Shown: piece after piece, positions 1 through 11,990 of the stretch
How the letters are laid out: each line of letters begins with the position of its first letter
Position numbering within the stretch: the stretch's first letter is position 1
Assembly (NCBI GenBank): GCA_963556495.2
Contig: OY747716.1
Span: forward strand, 16,938,540-17,002,539
Origin: Valencia hispanica
Lineage: Eukaryota > Chordata > Actinopteri > Cyprinodontiformes > Valenciidae
DNA length: 64,000 bases
Direction: 5' to 3'
Notes under the pieces: model-generated
Database searches by the model: none
What the model saw: only the letters and a program-made list of their open reading frames with translations
What the model was told of the DNA's origin: nothing
Program-made: the position numbers and the translations under genes

Positions 1-1195
1 ATATTGTTGCCACACCTGAATTTTACATCAAGGGCCCAAATAGAAATATTTAAAGTGAGAAAATACATAGTTTACCCACTGCATATAGTATCATCAAAAT
101 GAACCAAAATAAATTCTTCAAAAATGTATCACTCAGTCTGTAATGACTTTACATATTAAATGAGTTTTGCTGCTTGAATTCATTGACAAATTCTTTCATT
201 CAAATTTGATGACATTCTAATGTAAGAAGAATTAACTCCATAAAAAAAGATCACTGGCAAATTGTTAGTATCACGCCCTCTATCAATTATACTGTGTTGT
301 ATAATTATATTTTAAATCTTGGTATATATTGAATGCGATCTGATCAATAGGTAATATGGCAGCAATTCTACAGTACGATTCATTCAACAGTATTTAAAAC
401 AAAGTTACTATCGTTTTCACAAAACTTTACATGAACAAACATTACAATAGCTAAAATTATTCTTACAGAAGACTGCCTTGAGTATTACAAAGAAGAAAGT
501 TTTGTCTTTTTTATTTTTTTATTAAATCCAACATGTTCTATCAAGTGACTAGCTTATCATCCTTTAATGCTGGTTGCCAAAATTGTCCATTTGTTTGCAA
601 GGCATTGAGATTGCCTGCTGTACCGGGAAAACTTCTTGTGAGCCCCAGCTTTTACTTTTTTGATCCTGGTGGACCAAACCTCAATCTTTATCCCAGGTGA
701 ACTGCAAGGAAGTCCTCAGGCTGAGCTTCGTGGTCCGTGGAAACAAAAGGAAAGTCATTAGCAGTAATCCTTTTGTTCTGCGTAGCCTGATCATTTTCAG
801 TCCTTAAATCCACCAACGTTGTCTTTAACGAGACAGGCCTAAGCTGGGGTCTGTGACATTGTCATGGGTTACTTTGTTAATGAGAGAGACACTTTTAGGA
901 AGTTCAGATGGCGGGGCTGCTTAAGTCCAAGAGGTACCTGGTTTACTGAAACTTTCAAAATGTTGGAATGATGAATTAAGGGTAACATATAATGTAATTT
1001 TTTTTTCTTAAATTCTGATTGTTTTTACTTTTGGACATGTCACTGAATGAAAAAGATTAACCGCTTACTGCTTGCACCTATTTGCAGTTAACTTACAGAC
1101 ATTTTACAGTTCAGTCGAGGTTTTCTATCTTGTAGCTATGCTTCTTGGCAATAAAAGTTACCTGTTTGTTTCCTTTCAGTCGGTTCAACAACTGT
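1..1195. other. AT-rich intergenic DNA, nothing recognised
   Basis: No reading frame, tRNA-like motif, inverted-repeat element or tandem array was recognised here. The DNA is AT-rich with short homopolymers. The stretch 540-900 is less AT-rich and looks single-copy, but nothing in it identifies an exon. Confidence 0.5.
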
Positions 1196-1254
1196 AATGA
1201 AAATACATTTGTGGGTTAAACAGCAGAGTTCTCAACCAAAGCCAAACAGCATTA

Positions 1255-1650
1255 GGTGGAGGCAGTGTGATGGTCTGGGAATCCATTTCCTTCACTGAAA
1301 AAACAAGGCTCATCTTCAGTGAAGGCAATCATAATGCAGGCAAATATCAAGATGAGATTCTGCAGTCAGCTGAATTTCCAAATCTCCACTCTAAGAGAGC
1401 AAACTCTATCCTCTAAGATGTCCGCACTTATCCCCATAAAGCAGGGCTTATCTCCAGTTTTTAGGGGTGAGATGACCTGCAGTCCTTAACCGAACTCCTA
1501 TGAACACTTTGTGGGATCAGGTTGGGTGTGTTGTTAATGCCAGAGTCACCAACATAACCACACTGACTGGCTTGTGATGAATGCTGCTGACAAAATAGAG
1601 GAGGAAGGACCAGGCAGTAGTTGTTGTGGACAGTTCTAACCTCCACTAAA
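1255..1650 (+). pseudogene. Tc1/mariner-like transposase fragment, decayed
   Basis: Translation of the + strand from about 1255 gives the Tc1 signature GGGSVMVW, followed by residues resembling the stretch between the second and third catalytic acids (EGNHNAGKYQDEIL, then an NSIL segment). Several stops and frame changes follow. A later piece resembles the C-terminal region after the DD34E glutamate. No terminal inverted repeats were found at the edges. This is an old, inactive remnant whose subfamily differs from the Tc1 copy at 43-44.6 kb. Confidence 0.7.
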
Positions 1651-1870
1651 GAGGCCCCTGTTTGTTAAATTAATAAACTGTTAAATTTACAAATCTTGTT
1701 TCTTGAAACTTCAGAAATCCAATCCAGTTAACACCAAGCGACAGTGTAGATGGCAATTCTCTAGCCACATTCACCCACACAGAAACCACCCTTAAATGCA
1801 CACACATTCATTTACACTCTCCTACGCAGAATGGTAAGGATTGCAAGATGACAACTCTTCCTTGTGAGAA

Positions 1871-1884
1871 CCCCCCCCCCCCCC
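1871..1884. repeat. poly(C) tract
   Basis: Uninterrupted run of 14 C. Confidence 0.9.
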
Positions 1885-3200
1885 AAGAGCCAATAGCAGA
1901 AAGAGCTTTTGATGAGAGGATTTGGGAAGTTTTCAATTGTCAAAAGTTACATCCTAATTTCTGCCGTTCAACCCACAAAAGCTTAGCTGTAAAGAGAATA
2001 TTTACGATCTTTATGTGGTGGGCACCTTGGACTCCCCAGCTGAGATAAAGAAACCAGACACATCTTTCCTGTTTGTAGAAGTTGCTACATTTCAGACGTA
2101 ATCAAAGGAAATCGGGCAGTCATAAAAAACACAACCTACATAAACCCAGGACTTTCTCATCTGTGTTTTTGACTGACTTTGCGAAGTTGCTAGGTCAAAA
2201 TTTGAAAATAATATTTCACCAGATTAGTATGTAAACAGATTTAAAGTGGAGGGAAAAAAATCCAAAAAGGGATTTGAAAGGATACCTCTCCTTAGACATG
2301 GATCTTATTCCAGTTCCTCCTACCTACTTGCACGCATGCAGTTTTCTATATTTACCTTCTTCCTCCTGGTTTGTGTCCCAGTGAAACAGCTCCAGGGCTT
2401 CCCTTTGTCCTTCTCGTCTCCCTGAAGAACAAAGACAGATAGTGTCTTCCCTCTGCTGTGCCGTATATACAGACGTTGTAGCCTAAGTTAGATCCCCAAA
2501 GGAACCAGCAGGTACAAAGAAAGGTGAGGAGGGATCAAAGAACAGTGTAATGATGTCGAGGTTAAAAGAAGTGGGTTACAGAACAGACGTATGCATAAAC
2601 ACACTGCATTTCATTGTTTGATGTAAAAAAACAAAACAAAAAAAATAACCTACAAATACTATATAGAGATCACATGGGTATGCGGCACTCCAAGAGAACA
2701 CAGAAACCTCAGAAACACTTAAAACAGCTACACATTCAAAAGACAAGCTTGGAAAATTGATGGTGGAAATGATCAGGAAAGAATATTTCTGTCTTCCCTG
2801 GTTTCAAATGCTCAAGGAGCTCAAGGGAAACAAACAGCAAGTAGAACAGGCTGGATGTTTACACTGTAAGTAGAACAAGTAATTACTCACCAGTCTGTTT
2901 AACTAAGTGTTACAGCTCGACTACGGCTCTGCTTCCTTCCTTTAAATGTCTAACAAGGACAACAGTAGCCGGCTCAGCTTTGCACTTTGATTAAAGTGAA
3001 GTGAGAGCTCGCTGTAATCCCCGGATCCTTTTTAGTCTCGCTGGGACTTAGGTGAGAATGATTTCCCTCTCTGGAGCCAGATTTGTGACTTGCTGGCGCT
3101 TTGTTTGGGATGAAATCTCAATGTTTACCCAGCCAATCCTCACAGGCTTTGCAGCCAGCATTCCGAGTGTGTCAGAGTCCCATAAAATCAACACTGTTAA
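1885..3200. other. intergenic DNA, nothing recognised
   Basis: No supported coding, RNA or mobile-element feature. All reading frames are short and compositionally ordinary for AT-rich DNA. Confidence 0.5.
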
Positions 3201-3207
3201 CTGAAGT

Positions 3208-3730
3208 TAAAGAAGCTACAGTGTCATTCAAAAGTATTTGTCCCTTTACATCATTTTTCTGCTTCAGTTTTTTTAACACTTGGATGTTTTAGACCATTAA
3301 TCAAATTGTAATAAAGACAGATCTATCCTAAATGAGATGAAAAAAGCAGTTTTCTAATGATCATTTTGTTTGTTAGAGAAAAAGGCTATCCAAACCAACT
3401 AAGAAATTGCCTCAAGAGTTTGTGATAACTGACTTTGCATCACTGTGAAAGAAATTTCCCCCAAGAAGGATTTCGAGCACCAAAAGCCTGTTGGTCTTAT
3501 CTGCTTCCACAATGAAGCTAAGAAAACCTGCACTTTTAAGATTGTTTATCTGTCACATTGCAGTCATTTACTCTGACTATCCCCAATGCAAAACACTATT
3601 TGACCTCTGCAGAAACGTTTTTTTTCGTCTTCTTACAGAAACATCTTGTTAATTACTCCAAGATGCCACATAACAGCAAAGCTAGAAAGGCATTTGAAAG
3701 CTTCAGACATGGCCAGGCAACAATTGGCTC
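3208..3730 (+). mobile_element. Tc1-like element, 5' terminal region remnant
   Basis: The text around 3215-3480 resembles the 5' inverted repeat and leader of a teleost Tc1 family, including the marker ggctatccaaaccaac and a later 'aaatttccccc' motif. The 3660-3740 portion resembles the start of a transposase gene but has no usable frame. A related fragment lies at 17530-17700. The assignment rests on recalled similarity to the family, not on an intact structure. Confidence 0.5.
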
Positions 3731-3739
3731 AGAAGTGTG

Positions 3740-5460
3740 ATGTATGAAACCTCATTGGGCGGACTAAATCATCTCTGTTTGTAAGAGCCACAGGAGAGCA
3801 GCAGAGGAGGGGACAGCTGACTGAAGTCTTGAAATATTTGGCAGCGATAAATAAGCCTGACTCCTTGACACCCTCCAAAACTCCAACCATTTAACTGGGC
3901 AAAGAGAGCGCTGTGATTAATTAGGATGTGTACGGCTAACAAACTAGGGATTAATTTCCCAACAGATTTAACAGCATGAGCGCTTACACAGCCTTGTCAC
4001 GTCTCCGGTTCAGACTCCAAGCCCTGTTGTGGCTCACTGAGCCTCTTCTCAGTAGTGGGTCAGCCACTATGAGAGGCAAGCACTGGAATACATCCTGTGG
4101 GAGATCATTTGTTTCATTGAGGGGTTGTTAAACATAGTTAAAATGAATCCTGTAGAGCAGGTTGTTTCATTCTGTCATGTTGTGAAAAAAAAAGTCACCT
4201 TGGCCACTCAGCATGGAGGCAAGGACCAGCGCTTTCGGCACCACTGTCGACATTACTTACCAATAATTGCCAATTATAATTTTTTTTTTTATGATACCAT
4301 TGTGATTTTGTGCATTAACTTATGTCAAATAAGAGTGACACAATGATCTTGTGCCATAAAAAGTGATCATGCAAAGAAAACAGTGGCATGCATTTTGTAT
4401 TCAACAACCTAGCCTATAACAGGTTTTCTTCCAGGATTCTCCTGTATTCTTTGTCCCGATGCTCTGTCAGAGTTTACTTTTTTTTTTATAAAAAAGTATC
4501 TTGTAAGCATGATGTGATTTTTTAAAAAAATTACATCTGGTCCTTGACCAGATAATTTAACTGCTGGTCCAGGGCCAGATTTCCTAAGATAACCTTACAC
4601 TCCTAGAATGTATCTCACCAAAGGGAGAAATCCCACACCAAAGTGTATGCAAAACACAAAAACGGGATTTATATAACAAGACAAAAACAAAGTTCCCCAT
4701 TCATCACCTATTGGCAGTCCCTAGGATCGGTTTAAACTCAAAAGCAACAGCATATCTGCTTAGCAACAGAGTAAAAGACAGTGTGCAATAAACTTTGTGT
4801 TGCAAACACAAAGTTGGGATCACAGGAGAAAGTGACATGGGGGGGGGTTGTGGAAATCAAAAAGATCAATGTCGTTCTGTGGCAGGGAAGGCAGGCTGCC
4901 TTAAACACACTTGTCTCAACATTGTAAAGAGGTAACGTTGAATTCTTCTCTGTGAAACTAAGTTCTTTCTTTTTTGAGTAGCATGTGTCACAACATTAAA
5001 CAAAAATGCATTAAACATTAAATGAAAATGTTCTATTATAAACCCAAAGCACACCACCAAGTGTACATCTGAATGGTTACTAAAAAAATAAAACCATAAA
5101 TTTAAGGGTTTTGGAGTGGTCAATCAAAGTTTGGAGTTCAGTCTGATTGGGATGCTATTGTGTGACCTTAAACAGGCATTCACACTCAAAAACCGTCCAA
5201 TCGAGATGGATTAAAACAATTCCAAAAAGAATATCTGGACACAATTAGTTCACAGGGATGAAAAAAATGCTAGCTATCACAAAGTTCGGCAACAGTTCCT
5301 GCTACCAGATTGGCTCAAATGTTTGCAGGGCAACTGCTTTTTCACATAGGACCAGGTTGGTTTGGATTGCTTTTTCCCCCAAGCTTATCAAGGTTATCTT
5401 TGTCTGATAATAATATTGATTTGGGGATCTGAAACATTTCATTTTCTATTAAAAGACCTT
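3740..5460. other. AT-rich intergenic DNA, nothing recognised
   Basis: No supported gene or complete element. The region has short poly(T)/poly(A) runs (about 4278, 4480, 4515) and a short G run near 4841. It looks single-copy within this window. Confidence 0.45.
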
Positions 5461-5465
5461 TAATC

Positions 5466-5491
5466 CATCAATCAATCAATCAATCAATCAA
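5466..5491. repeat. (ATCA)n LINE-tail microsatellite
   Basis: About six tandem ATCA units at the 3' terminus of the L2-like fragment. Confidence 0.9.
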
Positions 5492-5699
5492 ACTTTACTT
5501 ATAAAGCGCTTTTCTTTATAATTAAAAGAAAATTACAAAAAATAAAGTGCTTTTCATTCAACAATTGTAACTCAAAGTGCTTTACAGATTAAACTGACCC
5601 CACATAAACCACATTCCCCTCCTTCCCCCACAGATTTAAAAGCCTGATCATAGTTATACCCCCCTCCACCGAACCCAACCCTCATGCAAGCAAGAAAAA

Positions 5700-5945
5700 G
5701 GACAATGGACTGAGTACAGATGAGCCAGGTATAGTAAGGAAACGGCATCAAAGAAGCCATCTGCACCAGCAGTAGTACATCAACAGCAGCCGCCAAGGCA
5801 TTGACACAGGGCGCCCAGAGGAGGCAAGGCCGAGACCTCCACCTCTACCCAAGCGCTACCTGGAGAGCAACCAGACAACCACAGCCGACCATCGCTCCGG
5901 AGGCAGAGGGCACCCAAAGAGGAAACACTGGAAGGAAGATTAAAA
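5700..5945. repeat. dispersed repeat block, copy 1
   Basis: About 245 bp that aligns by eye with 18650-18900. Shared landmarks in order are 'gatgagyca', 'gccatctg', 'cccagaggaggcaagg', 'gctacctgga' and 'gaggaaacactgg', followed by 'agattaaaataaca'. Here it lies inside an L2-like 3' UTR, so it may be part of that UTR or an older insertion. No coding potential is claimed. Confidence 0.7.
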
Positions 5946-6229
5946 TAACAGGTTAAAATCTAAAAAAATAAACAATGGATAATTATGAGTAGTAATAATA
6001 AGTAGTAAAACACTGATAAAATATAAGCAAGTAAAACATGCAGAGCAATTAAACAGACTATAATAAATAATAATCAGTTAAAAGCTAGGCTAAAAAGGTG
6101 AGTCTTGGGCCTGCTCTTAAAAACATGAAAGTGAATGTTCTCTGACACTGTCTCTGTCTCTAATGAGACTGTCTTTGAAAATTACAGAGGAAAATAAAAT
6201 GTGACCCAGTGGACCTTCGGTCAAACAGA

Positions 6230-6600
6230 AGCAGGGCAAGGGAATTTTATTTGCAAAGCACATGTTCAACAACAAGGTAATTCGAGGTGCTTTACATGAT
6301 TAGGGGATCAAGTAAAAACAACAATAAAGCATAAAACACACAGAGTATATAACACGTAAAAACATTGCTTTAAAGCAGACATGGATAGAGGACAAAGTAA
6401 AAACAGCAATCAAGCATGAAACACACACAAAACATATGATACATGAAAACATTACTCAAAGGCAGCTCTAAACAGATGGGGTTTTAGCCTTGATTTAAAA
6501 GAACTAAGGGTTCAGCGGCTTTGCAGTTATCTGGAAGTTTGTTCCAGATTAGAGGAGCATAGAAACTGAAAGCTGCTTCTTTAGGTAAGATTCAAACCAG
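6230..6600 (-). mobile_element. second L2-like LINE 3' fragment
   Basis: On the minus strand, 6600-6460 encodes [15 protein letters not shown], the conserved C-terminal motif of teleost L2-clade reverse transcriptases. A frame slip and a UTR ending in 'gtgctttac'-type sequence follow. It is 5'-truncated and inactive. It abuts the previous L2-like fragment in the same orientation, so the two are either a rearranged single copy or two neighbouring insertions. Confidence 0.75.
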
Positions 6601-6785
6601 CCAAGTCCTGTACCAGAGAGTCTGACCCAGCTCTCCAGTCGTTCCAATAGTACGTCATGAGCAACAATGTCAAATGCTGCACTGAGGTCCAAAAGCCCAA
6701 TGTCATAAGGGGCCATTTTTCTTTGGAAAACTGTGGAATGAAATAAAACTGAGGAGAGTGCTTCAACATTGGATAGGGAATGAAT
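6600..6785 (-). repeat. probable dispersed repeat adjoining the L2 fragment
   Basis: The sequence continues the preceding repeat and includes a phrase I associate with high-copy teleost repeats ('caaatgctgcactgaggtcc'). I see no protein motif and cannot assign a family. Confidence 0.35.
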
Positions 6786-8040
6786 AATTTAAGGCCTGAT
6801 GATTAATCCAGTGGTGAAGCACCTCGCTGAAATATAAAACCTCTGAAGGTAACTTTAGCCCTACAGAAAGACTGATGTGAAGTTTTGTCATGCGATTTTC
6901 AAAGGCAAATTTCTTCTCAGGCATGACACAAGTCACACAGACAGGAGTAGAAAGTCCAGGTTTCCCCTGAATTTGTCACATTTAGAATTCAACTGTCCAA
7001 ACAAGCAATGGTAAACTAATACCAAATCACCTCAAAAAGTTGATATTTAATCCTGTTGTTGATACAGACTTTAAAACTACTTTGCTGATGAGCTTACAGG
7101 GTTCGAATAGAGTAAAGGACTTTCATACTGTCATTTATAAGTTCAGCTTACTGAAAAACTTCTACAACATTTCTGAGGAGTTGTGGGATTACGGCATTAA
7201 ACGGCCTAAACTGTCAGTGTGTATTCCTGGATGTGCATGTGTGTTACAGTTCCAAGAATTAGAAAAAGAAAGACAGGCAGAGTGTGCAAGCTGCTTTGCT
7301 TTCCCTGATAAATACAGATAGCACTGAGGGCACGAGCATATTGCTCCACACAGTGAAAAACACAACCTGAATCAATTTCACAATTAGCCAGTACACTGTT
7401 TTAATTAAAAAACAACAGTCGTCTTTGAAGAAATCAATTCCATCTAATTAGAAAAAAAAAAAAAAAAAAAGAATCCCCCTGCTAGTTCACCATCCCTCAG
7501 CGCTGACAATTCATAGGCAAAGTAAGAAACGCCTCTGGATGTTTCTTTGTGCATTTACAGTATTACACTGAAAATCTTATATAAAAAAGCAGAGTTTGTT
7601 GGAACTATTTGGATGATGCATATCTCCTTGGAGAGTTTAAGTAAACCCTTCTTTAGATTGTCGTGCAGGAGGTTTAGGAAGTGTTGATAAGAAATCTCTT
7701 TTTCTTAGCAACATGCTATTTGGGAATCTGTACAGGTGCAACCACATTGCAAAATCCTCTACACAAAATACAACAAAAGTGACAAAAACTACAAATGGTT
7801 TGTCAAAAATAACTGACTAATATTGGATTTTCTTTTTTTATTTGGTCTTCCAATTGATTTTTATTCTCTCTGTAGCTGCTTTAAATTAAGATTGTTAGAT
7901 AAGGGTAACAACCAACTAGCCAATCAGTGTGTTCAACAGTTACTTCACTTAAATTACACTGTGTTGCTAAGTTACAAGTTGCTTTGTTCGCTAACAACTA
8001 CCAATCTACTTAGAAAATCCAACACTTGATAATATAAAGG
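6786..8040. other. intergenic DNA, nothing recognised
   Basis: There is no gene or complete element. A poly(A) run occupies 7452-7470. The longest forward frame (7040-7321) has no recognisable motif. Confidence 0.5.
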
Positions 8041-8043
8041 TTA

Positions 8044-8373
8044 TCCATCCATCTATTATCTATATCACTTATTATTTGCAAGGTCGTTGGGGGCTGGTGC
8101 CTATCTCCAGTGGTCATCCATCCATCCATCCATCGCAGAGCAACATAGGGACACTCAGAACAAACAATCAGGCATGCAAACACCCACACCTAAGGACGAT
8201 TTAAAGAGACCAATTAACCTAACAGTCATGTTTTTTTGAGGCACAACAGTAACCCAAGCATGCACAGGGAGAACATGCAAACTCCACACAGAAAGATCCC
8301 AGGCCAGGATTCGAACCCACAACCTTCTTGCTGCAAGATAACAGTGCTACCAACTGCGTGACTGTGCAGCCCA
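8044..8373 (-). mobile_element. tRNA-headed SINE (family 1) with (GGAT)n tail
   Basis: Read on the minus strand, the head at the right end carries an A-box-like cgcagttggtagc and a B-box-like gggttcgaatcc. The middle contains 'gcatgttctccctgtgcatg' and 'ttggtctcttta', and the tail consists of GGAT units (TCCA on +, at 8044-8055 and 8112-8130). A GGAT tail suggests mobilisation by an RTE-type LINE. Other copies of the family are at 29048-29190 and, split in three, at 29385-34172. Confidence 0.8.
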
Positions 8374-8472
8374 TAAAGATTATGCTATCATGAACATTTA
8401 ACAGACCACCAAAATCATCAGTTAACATGATTGACTTTTAATTTAGCTCTTGACAGGACAAAAACTTTGCTG

Positions 8473-8611
8473 TGAATCAGACTGGCTACAATGTAGCTTC
8501 CATCACCAGCGTCGGAATGTGTGAGTGAATGGGTGAAAGATTGATTGTAGTGCAAAGTGCTTTATCGTCCTCTGACTGAAAAAGCGCTATACAAAATCCA
8601 GGCCATTTACA
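8473..8611 (+). mobile_element. SINE (family 2), 3' part only
   Basis: This matches the 3' half of the SINE copies at 21061 and 21389: 'gtgtgagtgaatgggtg', then 'aaagtgcttt', then 'aaaagcgctatacaaa' and 'ccatttac'. The tRNA-like head is missing, probably by truncation. The Rex1/Babar-like LINE follows directly. Confidence 0.7.
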
Positions 8612-9656
8612 ATGCCCTCTCCCAGTCTCCTGAGCTGCAACCCTCCTCATCTTCGACTACAGCTTGCTTTTCTTCCACAAACTTTACACCCTCAACTTTC
8701 AGCCATCATCCACCCCCTCCGCTTCAGAGGACTCCATCCTACAGCTCCCACTCTCCCTCCCTCCCACCTCTACCCTGTCTCTTTCAGCACTTCAGTAGAG
8801 GGATGAGTTGCAGAAGATGAAGGTGTGAAAGGCTGCAGGTTTGGATTGGCATCAGCTCCAGGCTCCTGAGGTGCTCCGAAAATCAACTGTGTGGCATCAT
8901 GGGATGCAGATTGAACATAAGCCTGAAGCTGTGGAAGGAACCACAGATCTGGAAGATCTCCTGTGTAGCACCAATGCCAAAGACAACACATCCTTACCTC
9001 AGCAGCAACAGGCCAGTAACACTGACCTCACAATTGATGAAGACCATTGAGAGGTTTGTTCTCAACAGTCTTCGTCCCCTGTTGGGGCCTTCATTGGATC
9101 TGCTGCAGTTTGCCTACAACCCTGACATCAGGGTGGATGATGCCATCATCTAGCAAAAAGCGCTGATGCACCTGAAGAGACCTGGAAGCACTGGGAGGAT
9201 TATATTCTTTGAGTTTTCTTGTGCTTTTAATACCAGGACATTTAGGGGACAAGCTGGAGCTGTCAGGAGTGGACCATCACCAGTCCCAATGGATAATGGA
9301 CTACTTCCCTGGCCGCCTGCAGTAAATCATTGCAAAGGACTGTGCCTCCGACAGGCTGGTCTGCAGTATAGACCCCCCGTAGGGAACTGTGCTGGTTTCT
9401 CTTCACCATCTACACTGCTCAACTCTCCTAGGCTGCCATCTACAAAAATCTCTCTCACAACTCTGCCATAGTCGGCCTTATCACAGGCAAGGACGACTCA
9501 GAGTACAGACAGTGGACTGTTGCCAGCAGAACCACCACCTGATCAACACAGGGAACACCAAAGAAGTGGTAGTCGATTTCCGCAGGAGCAGCCCTACCAC
9601 ACTGGCACCAGTGAACATCCAGGGAGTGGATATTGACATAGTGGATTCTGAAGCCT
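8612..9656 (+). pseudogene. Rex1/Babar-like LINE, reverse transcriptase first half
   Basis: This would be the polymerase of a CR1/jockey-group non-LTR retrotransposon. In scattered frames the translation shows LWKEPQIWKISCVAPMPK, RPVTLTSQLMKTIERFVL, LLQFAYNPDIRVDDAII, a FFEFSCAFNT-like motif A region and finally VVDFRRSSP/VNIQGVDIDIVDS. These are the usual reverse transcriptase blocks in order, up to just before the thumb region. At least three frame changes and a stop before VDDAII's continuation make it non-functional. It ends abruptly at about 9656, close to the protein position where the second copy (12991-13817) becomes continuous. The family name is moderately certain; LINE identity is strong. 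Confidence 0.75.
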
Positions 9657-11159
9657 AGTTTATACTTTTCCGTCTAAGGAGGTGCAGAGACACACAGCGC
9701 CATTATCCGTCAACGCAAGGGCTGTCACTCACGTCTATGTAATTAGTAGTCAATGCAGCTTTTGGGCACTAGATCCTTTATATTGCAATGCCAGTTTATC
9801 TAATAGGGTCTTTTGGTGAATTTAAACACCAGAATGTGTATAAAACAACAAAATACACTGCTGTGTTTGTTTTTTTTTACGTGCATTTTTTTGAGTATTC
9901 AATGAGCTGCACTTCTAGTCCATCCTCAGCCGTTCCTTGTCTCCCTAATTACCTTCCCTGTGTATATATGTCCCTCTGTGCTTTCATATCTTTGTCGTAT
10001 CGTCGTCATTTCCACATCTTTCTTCCCTGCTGGTCCTCATGGTCCTGTCCTTGTCTCTGTGCTCCCTGAGTTTGGGCTATTATTATCTATCCTGAGTTTA
10101 TTATTTTATTATGAAACATGAGTGTTCGGCACTCCAAACTCCTCTCTGCGCCTGGGTCCTCTCTCCAAAACCTGACAGTACGATCCGACCAGTTGGACCC
10201 AGCAGAGTGTGTGAGGACCGAGGAGGAATGGCTCGCTCCGCAGGAGTGGAGCAGCAGCCAAGCCGCGTGGGACTCACCTTTTGCGGGCACCCACCTGGTG
10301 ATTTGCCCTCCTGGAGTTGGCCCACGGAAAGGCGAGCTCTAGCCGTACTCCAGCTCAAGGTCCTCCCGCAGCCGCCGTCGGGCCGCTCCTACCGCAGCCG
10401 CCGTCGGGCCGCTCCTACACCGCTCCAGCAGGACCCGATCGATCAAATCTTCAAACATCCGCCTTCAAACATCAAACCTTAAAACATCTGGCCCTGCTCC
10501 TCCTTCCTTATCCCCCTGGATGTTGAGCCTACTCTCCGCGATCGACCGATCGCGGAAGAAGACCGTGGCAAAAATCCCCAGACTGCCTGCCACCGCCAGC
10601 ATTTCCGTGGTATGTCTCCTGTCCCTAGCCAGCGTGACATTTATCCGGTGCCGGCTCCCAGCCACTTTCAAACCCCCGTCCTCTACTCCTCCTCAGGACT
10701 CCACAGCATTTTTGGACTTGGTGACTGAAGAAGAGTTTGCCCTGCTCCTCAGTCAGTTTGAGGATGTCCGCAGCATGACGGACATCCTTATTTACGAGGC
10801 GTACTATCAGTCCTGCTGGAGGAGATGCCACTCTCCCATTCCTGTCTCCGCAGGGGGTGTCCGGACGGACATGCCTTTGGTCCCTGTCTCCACAGGGGGT
10901 ATCGAGACTGAAAAGCGTCAGGCTCCTGACTCCGCCGAGGGTGTCGTGAAGGACACGCTTCATGGGTCCTCTACGCCTCCACGTCGAGGGTCCTCTGCAC
11001 CTCCACGTCAAGGGTCCTCAGCGTCTCCACGTTGAGGGTACTCTAAGCTCCTCCAAGGGTCCTCAAAGCTTTCCCAAGGGTCCTCTACATTGTGTCGTGG
11101 GTCCCTTTGTCATTGCTGGCCTTCACCTCATCGCAAGCTTCAGCTCTGCCTGCCTCCAC

Positions 11160-11290
11160 TCCAGCACAACCTTCAGCGCCATCGCCTCCCAAGCCACAAG
11201 GTTCAGTATCTCTGTCGCCTCCCAAGCCACAAGGTTCCGCATTTCTGTCGCCTCCCAATAACAAGGTTCAGCATCTCTGTCAGCCACTTC
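11160..11290. repeat. minisatellite, ~33-bp unit
   Basis: About 3-4 imperfect units built on 'agccacaaggttc' plus 'tctctgtcgcctccca'. The array starts near the LTR-like region's most repetitive part and keeps a period divisible by three. Confidence 0.75.
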
Positions 11291-11332
11291 CTCAATACAT
11301 GATGTACAGGCTCTCAAGACACCAAGCTCACC

Positions 11333-11420
11333 ACAGTGGACCTCCTAGACACAAGACTCTGCTACGCCGGCCTCCTAGACACAAGACTGCTACGCCGGCC
11401 TCCTAGACACAAGACTCTGC
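11333..11420. repeat. minisatellite, ~30-bp unit
   Basis: Three near-identical units of 'cctcctagacacaagact' plus 'ctgctacgccgg'. One unit is shortened by 3-6 bp. Confidence 0.8.
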
Positions 11421-11424
11421 TACT

Positions 11425-11565
11425 CCAGCCTCCAAGCCACAAGGTTCTGCTCCACAGCTGGCCTCCACACCAAAAGGTTCTGTTCCGCAGCGGGCCTCCA
11501 CGCCACAAGGTTCTACTCCGCAGCAGGCCTCCACGCCACAGGGTTCTCTGCCACAGCCAGACTCC
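11425..11565. repeat. minisatellite, ~33-bp unit, STPQGS-type
   Basis: Four to five units of 'cctccacgccacaaggttc' plus 'tactccgcagcagg'. In one + frame they read as an 11-residue repeat containing ASTPQGS and PQQ. Confidence 0.8.
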
Positions 11566-11990
11566 ACGTCTCTTGGTTCTATGTCTTCTGGTTCCTTGTC
11601 GCCGGTTTCCTAGTCGGTTTCCTCGTCGCCGGCCTCCATGTCTCTTCTCTTGGTTCCATATCGCCGGCCTCCACGTCTCTTGGTTCCACGTCTCTGGCCT
11701 CCGCGTCTCTTGGTTCTACGTCTTCTGGTTGTTCGTCACCGGCCTCCTCGTCTTCTGGTTCCTCATTGCCGACCTCTTCTTCTCTTGGTTCCACGTCGCC
11801 AACCTCCTCGTCTCTTGGTTCCACGTCGCCGACCTACTCGTCTCTTGTTTCCTCGTCATTGGTCTCCTCCTCTCCTGGTTCCTCATCGTCGGCCTCCTTG
11901 TCTCCTGCTCCTTCGTCGCAGGCCTCCCAGGTTCCTGCTCCTTTGTCGCAGGCCTCCCAGCTTCCTGCTTCTGCGTCGCAGGCCTCAGGA
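11565..11990. repeat. minisatellite, ~30-bp unit, SLGSTSP-type
   Basis: About 13-14 diverged units of 'cgtctcttggttccacgtc' plus 'gccgacctcct'. In one + frame they read as repeats of SSSLGSTSPT. The last units drift to 'cctgctcctttgtcgcagg'. Confidence 0.8.

Larger units (their letters stand above)
5460..6190 (-). mobile_element. L2-like LINE 3' end with (TTGA)n tail
   Basis: Reads on the minus strand. At 6060-6190 the complement encodes a short LINE C-terminus (KSRPKTHLFSLAF-like). A long 3' UTR follows and ends at 5466-5491 in six tandem ATCA units (TTGA on the sense strand), next to an 'aagcgctt' motif typical of teleost L2-type 3' ends. The copy is 5'-truncated with no reverse transcriptase core. 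Its middle (about 5700-5945) contains a block that recurs at 18650-18900. Confidence 0.6.

Noticed and set aside
8299..8373. A possible tRNA gene on the minus strand (A and B boxes present).
   Set aside because: No cloverleaf with paired acceptor stem was seen. The boxes belong to the head of a dispersed SINE with a GGAT tail.
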